DNA of 20,192 nt. Source: Ichthyosporea sp. XGB-2017a. Its lineage: Eukaryota > Opisthokonta > Ichthyosporea. Below the pieces are notes generated by a model. It saw only the letters and a list, made by a program, of their open reading frames with translations, was not told the origin of the DNA and did no database searches. Shown here in pieces: positions 7,536-14,955 of the stretch. A program made the translations under genes and the position numbers. Positions within the stretch are counted from its first letter, which is position 1. Every line of letters begins with the position of its first letter. Location: positions 1 to 20,192 of the forward strand of contig PDIM01000079.1 of the NCBI GenBank assembly GCA_002811675.1. The letters run 5' to 3'.

Positions 7536-9236
7536 ATGGAAGAATTAGGAAAGGTAACAGTTCGATTGTTTTCAGCTCAGTTGGGGAGTCGTCATCACAA
7601 AAAGAAACGAAAAGAATATGAGGGATTGCATTGTAAATTGTATATGGATTGTGACAAGAAGGGAACACTGTGTGTAAGTTCGCCCGTGGAGGAGGCTACG
7701 GATGCGCCTCAGTGGAATGAAGAGTGTGAGATTAAGTTGACTGAAGGAAGCTTTGCTGATATTTCGGGGGAGTCCAGCTCTCTTATTGTGAGTATTTCTG
7801 ATCGAAATGGGGAATTCAAGGGCTATGCCAGCTTAAATGTGCTTGATTTGCCAGCGGCGCCTGGGGGGGAGATGCACATTGAGTTGACCAAACACAAGCG
7901 CGCAAAAGAGCACAATCGGCAGGTGGGGACGCTCATGTATGAAGCGTGGGTAAGTGAAATGGGTAAATCTGTGCAGGAAAGTAGACGTGTTGAGGGCGGG
8001 GCGGATAATGCGATTGTGGAGGAAAAGACGCCTCCTCCAATTATTAGCAAGATTGAGGCTGTGACTAATGTAAAATCTGCTTTGAGTACATGCCGTATAT
8101 TGGGTGAAAATCTTGGCACAAGAGCAACTGATTTACTAATGGTCAAATTTGGAGAGGATAAGCTTTTGCGTGATTGTTGTGAGTGGAAGTCTCCTGAAGA
8201 GATTGTTGTCTGTCTGAAAAGGAGTATGATTGAAGCGGGAAGTGGTATTGTGCATATAGAGACAAAAAGCGGCGGAGAGGGACAGAGTGAGCACGAGTGT
8301 GTGTGGTTTCCCATGTTTGCCAAGGTCGAGGAACAATTCTGTGAAGTAGACGTGACTAGCGGTGAACCAAAGGTTGATCATACCGATGAAATTGCCTCGG
8401 TCAAGAGTGATGATAGCGAGGTAAACGCCGTTAATGACCATGAAAGAAATGTTTTTAGCGACGACGCAGAGGTAAAAGGTGATGCTGAACAATGCGAACA
8501 AAAAGAAGAAGAAGAGGACCAGATAGTCAGATTGATTGACTCAAAAAATCCTCCTAAGATTGTTGACATTTCCCCAACTGTGTTGGACGGCGAGAGCAGA
8601 GGATTGATTATTGTGAGAGTTGCAAATTTGTCATTAGAAGAGACTGGACCAGTTGTGTGGGTGTCTCTTTTTCAGCAAGATGTAACTGATCATTGCGAGT
8701 TTGTCCATAATGGGAAAATGATTAAAATCAGGACTGATTGTATTTCTATGACGTTTGAAGAGTTGCTTCAGAGTCTATCCAGCAATAATGACCCCCCCCA
8801 GATGGGACGCAGAAAAGCTGATGAGGATTTTCAGTGCACACCCAACAAGATTATGGGCAGGGTAGAGCTAAGAACAACAATGGGCTGCTATTGCAGAAGC
8901 GAGTTGTGTATGGAATTTAATTCCTTCGCCGCCGACACTCCCGCAGAGAAAAAAAAAAGGAAAAAAAAGTCAAAATTAGATAGCAGTAGCAAGAACCAAG
9001 CCAGCATTGCTGCAATTAATGTAGTGAACGCCATTGTGAAAAAAGGATCTCAAATTCAGCGAACTGACGTGCTCTGTTTACCCAAGAGTGATATTGCCGA
9101 CATTGTAGTTCTGTTGCAGGGAAAATACGCTGAGCAGGCTCAGAGTGCTCGGGATTTGAGAGAGTACCTGGGAAAGATTGTAAATAGGGCAATTGAAACT
9201 GACAATGAACACATTTTAGAAGCTGTTGACGACTAA
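7536..9236 (+). CDS. C2 + Sec5-type IPT + second IPT protein, possible Rab11-FIP-like effector
   Basis: Single exon, 566 aa, ATG 7536. Residues 4-140 look like a C2 domain (KVTVRLFSAQLG, then APQWNEECEIKL, SLIVSISDRNGEFKGYASL). Residues 167-263 match the IPT/TIG domain at the N-terminus of exocyst subunit Sec5: PPPIISKI, GENLGTRATDL at 190-200, and TKSGGEGQS at 243-251. An acidic linker follows (264-335). A second, weaker IPT-like beta domain starts PPKIVDISPTVLDGESRGL (339-357) and may extend to about 462. A lysine cluster, KKKRKKKSK, lies at 472-480. The last 45 residues form an amphipathic helix ending LREYLGKIVNRAIETDNEHI-LEAV, reminiscent of the Rab11-binding helix of FIP proteins, some of which (class I) also start with a C2 domain. 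The C2 and first IPT calls are firm. The FIP assignment is inference, because the usual Asp after Tyr-(Ile/Leu) and the Pro before Ile-Leu are replaced. A membrane-traffic role is likely. Confidence 0.8.
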   Translation: MEELGKVTVRLFSAQLGSRHHKKKRKEYEGLHCKLYMDCDKKGTLCVSSPVEEATDAPQWNEECEIKLTEGSFADISGESSSLIVSISDRNGEFKGYASLNVLDLPAAPGGEMHIELTKHKRAKEHNRQVGTLMYEAWVSEMGKSVQESRRVEGGADNAIVEEKTPPPIISKIEAVTNVKSALSTCRILGENLGTRATDLLMVKFGEDKLLRDCCEWKSPEEIVVCLKRSMIEAGSGIVHIETKSGGEGQSEHECVWFPMFAKVEEQFCEVDVTSGEPKVDHTDEIASVKSDDSEVNAVNDHERNVFSDDAEVKGDAEQCEQKEEEEDQIVRLIDSKNPPKIVDISPTVLDGESRGLIIVRVANLSLEETGPVVWVSLFQQDVTDHCEFVHNGKMIKIRTDCISMTFEELLQSLSSNNDPPQMGRRKADEDFQCTPNKIMGRVELRTTMGCYCRSELCMEFNSFAADTPAEKKKRKKKSKLDSSSKNQASIAAINVVNAIVKKGSQIQRTDVLCLPKSDIADIVVLLQGKYAEQAQSARDLREYLGKIVNRAIETDNEHILEAVDD

Positions 9237-9276
9237 GGAAAATATATGCTGCCAATCATTCGTTTCGGCTGGGGTA

Positions 9277-9282
9277 TTTATT
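9277..9282 (-). terminator. AATAAA polyadenylation signal (- strand), AAAP transporter gene
   Basis: TTTATT on the + strand reads AATAAA on the - strand, 69 nt beyond the transporter stop codon, inside the 114-nt gap between two convergent genes. No canonical + strand signal for the upstream C2/IPT gene is visible in this gap. Confidence 0.5.
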
Positions 9283-9350
9283 TACAAAAAGAATCAATGA
9301 CGGTGGCCTTGAAAGAATATGGTTTTTTTTTTAGAAAATTATAGAGATTG

Positions 9351-10914
9351 TTACTCGGCACCAAACAGTTTGTAAGAGCTGGCGGAATCGATTATATTTT
9401 CCATGGAGAATGCCATTGAAAAAAGTCCAACAATCATTCCGATGGAGGCCATGAGAATATGCAGAAAGATACTTGTTCGTGTCATAGAGTCTTTAAATAG
9501 AGCGATGTAGAACCACACAGGTACGACCACACAGGACAGTGTGATTGTGGAGCCACCCAAGAAACTCATAAGGTCTCCAAAGAAGGGAATTAACAAACTG
9601 ATAAATAGACCAATCCCTGTCATAATTGTTCTGAACACAATAGACTTGATCTTTTCCTTCTTCGTCCATGGAATCGTGGTTGGTGAATCCACACCATTGC
9701 CGACATTTTCAAACTTGGTTTCCATTTCTACCTCGGTCTCCTCAGGGCGAGCACCAAGACCCATGTAATACTCGCAAATTTGAAACAAAGGGTTCATAAA
9801 AACTACATAAGCCATTAGCACGTGAATCGTGATAGCTGAAGTGACGATGTAGAAGGTTACATTCTTCGGCAGATTTTTCAAAATGTTATCTTCGACAGCA
9901 TCTCCGTATGTGTAGTAGCCAATGGTAGATACGACAACGTAGAAACTGAAAATGATCGGAAACGCTACTGCGACCGACTTTTTGAAGTGGTGCTGAGTTG
10001 GCATTTCTCTCTGAACAGCAGGAAAGACACTATGTGAACCATAACTTAACATCATTGTTCCGAAAGCCGTGGCAAAGTTCTTTGCCCCTACTCGGGTATT
10101 ATATTCAACTGGATCAGGTCTGTTGTCAACAAAAAAGCACTGAATAGATACTGCAATTCCAACAACGACAGCGGCCAGGACCCCAAAGATTGACAGCGGC
10201 ATTGCTTCATTGAGGGTCCTGAAAAAAATGGTAGGGTATAGAATGCAGCAGCAGATGATGAGCCAGTACTGAAGGGTTCCGCCTGGCCACACGGATTCAA
10301 ACAAAGCCTGGGAGTTTTGACCAGCTAAAACCAAAAAGAGAATGGCACTTCCAAAACACTATATGAAAGAAAAAAAAGGAGAAGAATAATTAGAACTTCT
10401 CGCAAAATAGCAAAAGGGTAGAAAATGGAAAGCAGGTAACAATGCTTACAGTGACTGTTTGGGCAACCGCAACAACATATTTTCCGAAGGTGCCACCAAC
10501 TTCTTTTCCAAGATCAATATAGGTATGCACATGGGGAACCTTGGTGAGGCATCTAGACAGCAAAATTCCACTATACCCCATCATGGCAGTCACTGCTGTC
10601 AAGAGAATGAGACCATACCAAGACGACTCTGAGAGCGCATTAGGCAGACCCAACATCTATAAGGCAAATGAAAATTTAATAAACGTTAGCAGGGCGTTTT
10701 CCTTCTCCTTGGCTTCATGAGCATTCATTGACTCTTGGACACTTACCCCTCCTCCCATAATGGCACAAGTAATATGAAAGGCCCCAAAGAAAATGTGCTT
10801 CCATTTCTCGGCACTGTTTACAGCGTACATATGTTCCATTTCTTCCTCCATGGACACCACCGGACCAACCGCCGTGAGGTTCATTCCTCCGAGATTCTTT
10901 TTCTCATTCGCCAT
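9351..10914 (-). CDS. AAAP-family amino acid transporter (SLC32/36/38-like), three exons
   Basis: Members are proton- or sodium-coupled amino acid carriers of plasma or vacuolar/vesicular membranes. Exons read on the - strand are 10914-10747, 10656-10450 and 10358-9351. The introns are 90 nt (10657-10746, GTAAGT..TATAG) and 91 nt (10359-10449, GTAAGC..TATAG), both phase 0. The spliced product is 460 aa, the normal size. The first junction rebuilds the TM1 signature: GAFHITCAIMGGG joined to MLGLPNALSESSWYG. About ten to eleven hydrophobic segments follow, including QYWLIICCCILYPTIFF, a TM with SYGSHSVFPAVQREM typical of the family, FPIIFSFYVVVSTIGYYTYG and FGDLMSFLGGSTITLSCVVV. The N-terminus is cytosolic and acidic. 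The start is the ATG at 10914 (MANEKKN). The substrate cannot be told from sequence. Confidence 0.93.
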
Positions 10915-12077
10915 GATTTCAAAAAACAAAAAAGTCACAAACCAAAGCCACTTCAAAACCAAACAATCTCTCCTCCCCCCTTAAAAAAAAAAAAAGAAAA
11001 GGAATACAAACAGAAAGCACGAACCAGATTTCTCCAACCAAGAGAGCGTTAGAGAGCTGAAGCACCCAAACCCCACGTCCTTAAACCCTTTTATAGTTTC
11101 AGCTGACTTGATCACTTGACTTCATCTCATTACAACTAATAACCTATATATCTTTGTTCCCCCACCAAAATTCTTGACCAAGGCCATCATCAGGACTTTT
11201 TACAGTAAATAATTACGTGCGAAGTAGCTGAGATTACTTTGTGCGCATAGTACAGTGGAGGAAGTTCCCAAACGCGCTATTGCATCAAGGTTACAACATC
11301 CTTAAAGATGGTTCCAATGTGATAATTAAGCTGTGCCAATTTTGTAGTAACGAAAAAAACATGTTTTTTGAGGAAAAACTCTGGAACTGATGATGAGCCT
11401 TTGTTTGGGAAAATCTGTTGCCTGTTTATCCGATTGTTTAGCTTGTTTATTTAAATATAAACCGGCTGACCTTCTTGCAGTTTTGCGAATGTTTATTAGG
11501 GATGTATTTCGTGTAAATGTCGTTACAACAAAGCTGTAGCCAGTAGCCTGTAGGCGCCTGACGACGTAGCTGTTGATGAATTTTGAGAAAATTTGATAAC
11601 CTTGACTGGGCTTTCTTTATATTACAGACATTGTTTCGGCCAAAAAGCGCGGTTTTTATGACTGTTACTATGTACAGTGAAGGGTCATCATGAGATGGTC
11701 GGAGATTTCAGATATTGGTTAGATGGGTAACCCTTATTGGAGGAAATCGTATATTAAAACTAAAGAACTGATTATTTACTACTAATTACATGATATGAGT
11801 TGAGCACTTTTCCGAGCACTGTTACATAATAAAAATATAAATAAACTTTTTCTTAAACAACTTTTTCCTTAATTATAACAAGAATATGGACTATAAATAA
11901 GCCTGCGCATGTACATGTAACGCTTCCTCGAACGTTACATTTTGTCACCATTCATTTTGCGGGAATTATCTCACTTTGACAGTATAAGCTGTACATGTAG
12001 AGTAATTTGTAATGCATCAGCTGAATGTGCATGTGCACTACTGTACTTTAAAAAAAACATCTTTTTGTACAGTCAAT

Positions 12078-12116
12078 TATAACTCGTCTAATTGAGACAG
12101 ATTCAATTAAGTTATA
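12078..12116. repeat. Imperfect inverted repeat (14 paired bases, 4-nt bulge)
   Basis: TATAACT + CGTC + TAATTGA on the left pairs with TCAATTAAGTTATA on the right (12103-12116). The CGTC at 12085-12088 is unpaired and the spacer is 7 nt. It lies 5 nt after a TACAGT hexamer, an arrangement that resembles a decayed DNA-transposon end but is not proof of one. Confidence 0.6.
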
Positions 12117-12173
12117 GTATGTTGTCGTTTGAGGTTTAATAACTACACAATTATGACTTCATTCATGTTATTA

Positions 12174-12179
12174 TTTATT
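12174..12179 (-). terminator. AATAAA polyadenylation signal (- strand), secreted-protein gene
   Basis: TTTATT on the + strand, 129 nt beyond the stop codon of the - strand secreted-protein gene. Canonical hexamer only; the AT-rich setting makes chance occurrence possible. Confidence 0.35.
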
Positions 12180-12307
12180 GATGAATGATGACGACTTCCG
12201 CACTACTGTAGTCTATAAGTGTCAGAGACTGCTACAAATGGGCAAAAAGAAGGCCATTCTAAGCGGTTTCGGATCTACAGCGGAATTAGAATGATTGTAA
12301 TATGTGT

Positions 12308-13177
12308 TTACTTGGCAGTTCCAGGTAGTGCCCACAAGTCCAGCATTCCCCGTCCGTACATTATTTGGAAGAATTCAGCCTCAAAAGCATATGGCACCAC
12401 AAAAGCCCCACCAAACTCGATAAAGGTACTGTCAAATAGACCACAAATGGCATTTCCATTCGAATCTGTGCAGTCTTTGTGGAGAGCACAAATTCTTTGT
12501 GATTCCAAAAGGGCATTGTAATCGAAAGGCTTGCAGCCGAGTTTTGGCATGGCGCTTTCAATCTCTTGGAATAAAGGGTCACCATTCTCATGAATGTCAG
12601 AAATGATAGAGTCGTATGGGGACCATAGAGTCTTTATGCGAATCTTTTCCTTATACTCAGGGTCCACTTTTACAGAAAAGGACGAGTTAAGCAATACAGT
12701 ACTAGTAAAATTAAGTTGTGGATAGGCATAGTTGATGGGGAGACGGACACAGGTGTCTAGATGAGGGCATGTTTGACCTTCCAAATCCCATTGACTCCCC
12801 TTCATGGAGATTTGCTTTGCACAAAATTGAAACATTTGGCCTCTTTTCCCATCCACAATGGGGTAGAATTCATTTTTTACCACCAAATGCTCATAATCCT
12901 TTGAGCAATTTATAAGTTCTGCCATCTTTTGGATAATCTTGGCATCAACGATCCTTTTTTCGCCTTTGAACTCAACCTCAAACTTTTGTTCAAAATTGGC
13001 CTCGGTTTTAGAGGCGAGAATTAAGTCTCGGTCAGGTGCATGGTCTTGCTTAACGAGATTAATCAACTGCGAGATTTTCAAAAAGGGAGGCAATTGCCCG
13101 CTCTTTTCAGCATTGACTGCAGAGGCCAACAGGAACAATACCGCCAGCAGGCACAAAAGAAACAAAGCACACTTCAT
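12308..13177 (-). CDS. Secreted or luminal cysteine-containing protein of unknown family
   Basis: Not recognised. Single exon, 289 aa, ATG at 13177. Residues 1-23 are a textbook signal peptide: MKC, a strongly hydrophobic core ALFLLCLLAVLFLLASA, and a likely cleavage after VNA. The mature chain has eight cysteines (91, 119, 137, 143, 215, 230, 236, 245), an even number compatible with four disulfides. It has three N-glycosylation sequons (Asn90, Asn156, Asn164). There is no second membrane segment, GPI-type tail or ER-retention motif; the chain ends LPGTAK. The DSNGNAICG patch near 238-246 looks like a loop rather than a known catalytic motif. The protein is probably extracellular, vacuolar or lysosomal. 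Confidence in the gene is high, in any function nil. Confidence 0.85.
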   Translation of the reverse strand: MKCALFLLCLLAVLFLLASAVNAEKSGQLPPFLKISQLINLVKQDHAPDRDLILASKTEANFEQKFEVEFKGEKRIVDAKIIQKMAELINCSKDYEHLVVKNEFYPIVDGKRGQMFQFCAKQISMKGSQWDLEGQTCPHLDTCVRLPINYAYPQLNFTSTVLLNSSFSVKVDPEYKEKIRIKTLWSPYDSIISDIHENGDPLFQEIESAMPKLGCKPFDYNALLESQRICALHKDCTDSNGNAICGLFDSTFIEFGGAFVVPYAFEAEFFQIMYGRGMLDLWALPGTAK

Positions 13178-13541
13178 GCCAAAATCGAAGTTGAGATTTG
13201 AAAATAAAAGAAGAAAGTCTTTCTTTAGACAAATTTATCACTATAAACTGTAATCAAAAGATCAAAAGATCAAAAGATGTAATGTTGATTCTGGCACAAA
13301 GAAAGAGAAAAACAGCAAAATAAAAAAAAGCAAAATATAAAATATGTGAATAATGAATTATTTATAATTTTTATGGTTGAAAATATGCAAAAAAAAATAA
13401 TAAATGATGAACCGCGAGAAAGGAGAAATGAAAAGTCGAAACTCAACAAAAAAAAGAAAGAGGAAAAGGAATTTGAACTAAAGACTAAAAGGACAAGAAA
13501 AACAAACAAAATAACAGTAATGCATCTCAAGGGATAATATA
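13178..13541. other. AT-rich gap with an 8-nt tandem repeat
   Basis: This is the 5' region of the secreted-protein gene and the 3' region of the next - strand gene. Three tandem copies of ATCAAAAG lie at 13253-13276. A-rich runs at 13322-13329 and 13389-13397 read as T on the sense strand. Open frames here are low complexity (Phe/Ser or Lys/Glu) and not credible genes. Confidence 0.5.
13253..13276. repeat. Tandem repeat (ATCAAAAG)x3
   Basis: Three perfect 8-nt units, followed by a partial fourth (AT). About 75 nt upstream of the secreted-protein ATG. Confidence 0.85.
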
Positions 13542-14493
13542 TCACATACGTTTGAGGACCTCTGCAGATCGAGGACAAGCTGACTGGAGGGAAGCATCCT
13601 TTAGCAAAAGATGCTTCAGTGCCTGGAGATCCTCAAAGTCATCCACATCACAAATTAACCCAGGGTCTTGGATAATCTCCCTTTTTCCAGTGACCTGTGG
13701 AGCAGTGGACGACGTGGTGGTGGTGGGATTCGCCCTCCTTAAGCCTGCTAATTGATCTTTATATGTGTCCTTACAAGACCATCTGATGTTATCAAAGCAA
13801 TCATCGTTCCAGTCTTGGTGAACTCCTAAAAGAACATAACCCCTTAGTATCGAACAATATGTTAATTTAGATATATACACATGTGCGTATATAAAGTAAT
13901 TTTCTGTAGACTTTGCGTTTACTTTACCCATCAGTGGCCCCCTTTATAAAAGCTTTTCCAGAAACTACTGCTTCTGCGCATCTTATTAACGCCTCATTTC
14001 CCAGATGGGGACTATCCATGCCAATATATATGGCCCCACAAGCCTTAACTTCCCGCACAAACCCGAGGGTAGCCTTTAGCTTTTCTCCCAAATCCACTGC
14101 ATAGCCGTCACGTTGGGCAATCAGGGACCAGTGCTTTACCAGATTTTCATTTGCTAACAACTTTTTTTAAAAAAGAAACACAAGAAAGATGAATAAAAAA
14201 ATAAAGAATGGCCAAAGACCCAAACGCACACTCGCACAAAAAGATCCAAGGAAGAAAGAATCAGAACGTACCTTTTCAAAATCTCCCTTTGATTGTTGTG
14301 GAGTGAACAAAATGTACTTTTGGATATTCACCAGTAATGGATCCCTGCCCACCTTGTGCAGAATATCCAACAGAAAGGATTCTGCCAATAGGCAAGCCTG
14401 CTCCTCCCCTACTGCTGGGATTAGTCTTGTCTTGACCTTGCCTTTTACCGGGTATTTGCAAAACAGAAAGAGCACCACATCATTGCCATTCAT
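13542..14493 (-). CDS. TIGR04282/DUF2064-type transferase, three exons
   Basis: The family (rSAM/selenodomain-associated transferase 1) has a nucleotide-diphospho-sugar-transferase-like fold and is best known from bacteria; its substrate is generally undefined. Exons on the - strand are 14493-14272, 14160-13928 and 13842-13542. The introns are 111 nt (GTACGT..AAAAAAAG) and 85 nt (GTAAAG..ACTAAG). The spliced protein is 251 aa. Family landmarks, in order: CKYPVKGKVKTRL (residues 12-24, the nucleotide-binding start), LGEKL (98-102), AIYIGMDSPHL (117-127, usual GTDCP/GxDxP position), ATDGGYVLLG (149-158, formed only after the second intron is removed), WSCKDTY, and DVDDFEDLQAL near the C-terminus. 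A Thr/Ser-rich insertion (ANPTTTTSSTAPQ) sits before the last block. The terminal CGTATGTGA also resembles a splice donor, so an extra 3' exon is possible but unneeded. No neighbour suggests a pathway. Confidence 0.87.
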
Positions 14494-14695
14494 GATTATC
14501 AGTCACACATAATCAATAAACACTTCTAACTCAGCTGGTCAGTCCGTTTTTCTTGCTCTGAAAAGAAAACTAAACACTAGTCCCCCCATACCAGGGGGGC
14601 TTATAGTGAAATGAAACAACCTAATAATAGATGATCATAAATATGAAAAGATCCTGCCCCTTCACAACGCCTGCGAGGAAGGTGTTAAGCTTCTG
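14494..14695. other. Short divergent gap upstream of the tRNA gene
   Basis: No gene. A 6-bp GC hairpin lies at 14582-14599 (CCCCCC, loop ATACCA, GGGGGG), and a weaker 7-bp stem with one G-T pair lies at 14666-14686. Neither is linked to a known element. Confidence 0.4.
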
Positions 14696-14702
14696 GCCTT
14701 TT

Positions 14703-14757
<55 letters not shown>

Positions 14758-14768
14758 GGGTGAAGGCA
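14696..14768 (+). tRNA. tRNA-Phe (GAA), no intron
   Basis: A full 73-nt cloverleaf. The acceptor strand is GCCTTTT (14696-14702). The D arm is GCTC..GAGC. The anticodon arm is TCAGA-CTGAAGA-TCTGA, with anticodon GAA at 14729-14731. The T arm is CCTGG-TTCGATC-CCGGG, and the discriminator is A at 14768. CCA is not encoded. Internal A box (TAGCTCAGTTGGG) and B box (GGTTCGATCCC) promoter elements are intact. Acceptor position 6-67 is a T-G wobble and 7-66 a T-T mismatch, slightly unusual. The downstream T-run would stop RNA polymerase III. Confidence 0.96.
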
Positions 14769-14774
14769 CGGTTC

Positions 14775-14784
14775 TTTTTTTTTT
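14775..14784 (+). terminator. RNA polymerase III T-run terminator
   Basis: Ten consecutive T starting 7 nt after the tRNA 3' end, as expected for Pol III termination. A T16 run follows at 14793-14808, and both also lie upstream of the next + strand gene. Confidence 0.75.
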
Positions 14785-14955
14785 CTATTTTATTTTTTTT
14801 TTTTTTTTGAAACTTGCAATTGGAAAAAAGAAAAAAAAAAAAAGGCTTTTTTTTTTGCTTTTTTGTCTTCTTTTTCTTTAGTTGTTTCTTGTTTCGGTTG
14901 ATTGTGATTTTATTTTCTTTTCGTGTGAATCGTGATTGAAGGCGAAGATTAAACA

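Larger units (their letters stand above)
10915..12307. other. Gene-poor AT-rich intergenic region
   Basis: No plausible coding sequence was found on either strand over about 1.4 kb, the largest gap in the window. Near the transporter start there is an A13 run at 10983-10995, which reads T13 on that gene's sense strand. Further in there is a cluster of TACAGT/ACTGTA hexamers (11201, 11251, 11673, 12040, 12068, 12205), two GTACATGTA copies 80 nt apart (11911 and 11991), and an imperfect inverted repeat at 12078-12116. The only ATG frame of any size near its end (12219 onward) is antisense to the secreted-protein gene. It may be promoter DNA plus a decayed mobile element; no transposase remnant is recognisable. 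Confidence 0.55.

Noticed and set aside
10657-10746. Reading through the first AAAP intron as coding
   Set aside because: The frame stays open for 29 codons, but it hits the TAG of the acceptor and would break the TM1 signature that splicing restores.
12219-12521. Plus-strand 100-codon frame at 12219-12521
   Set aside because: Its larger part is antisense to the signal-peptide-bearing gene on the - strand, and its composition shows no domain.
13270-13578. Minus-strand 102-codon hydrophobic frame past the transferase stop, considered as an extra 3' exon
   Set aside because: Low-complexity Phe/Ser sequence. The transferase already ends at the position expected for its family, although GTATGT at its end resembles a donor.
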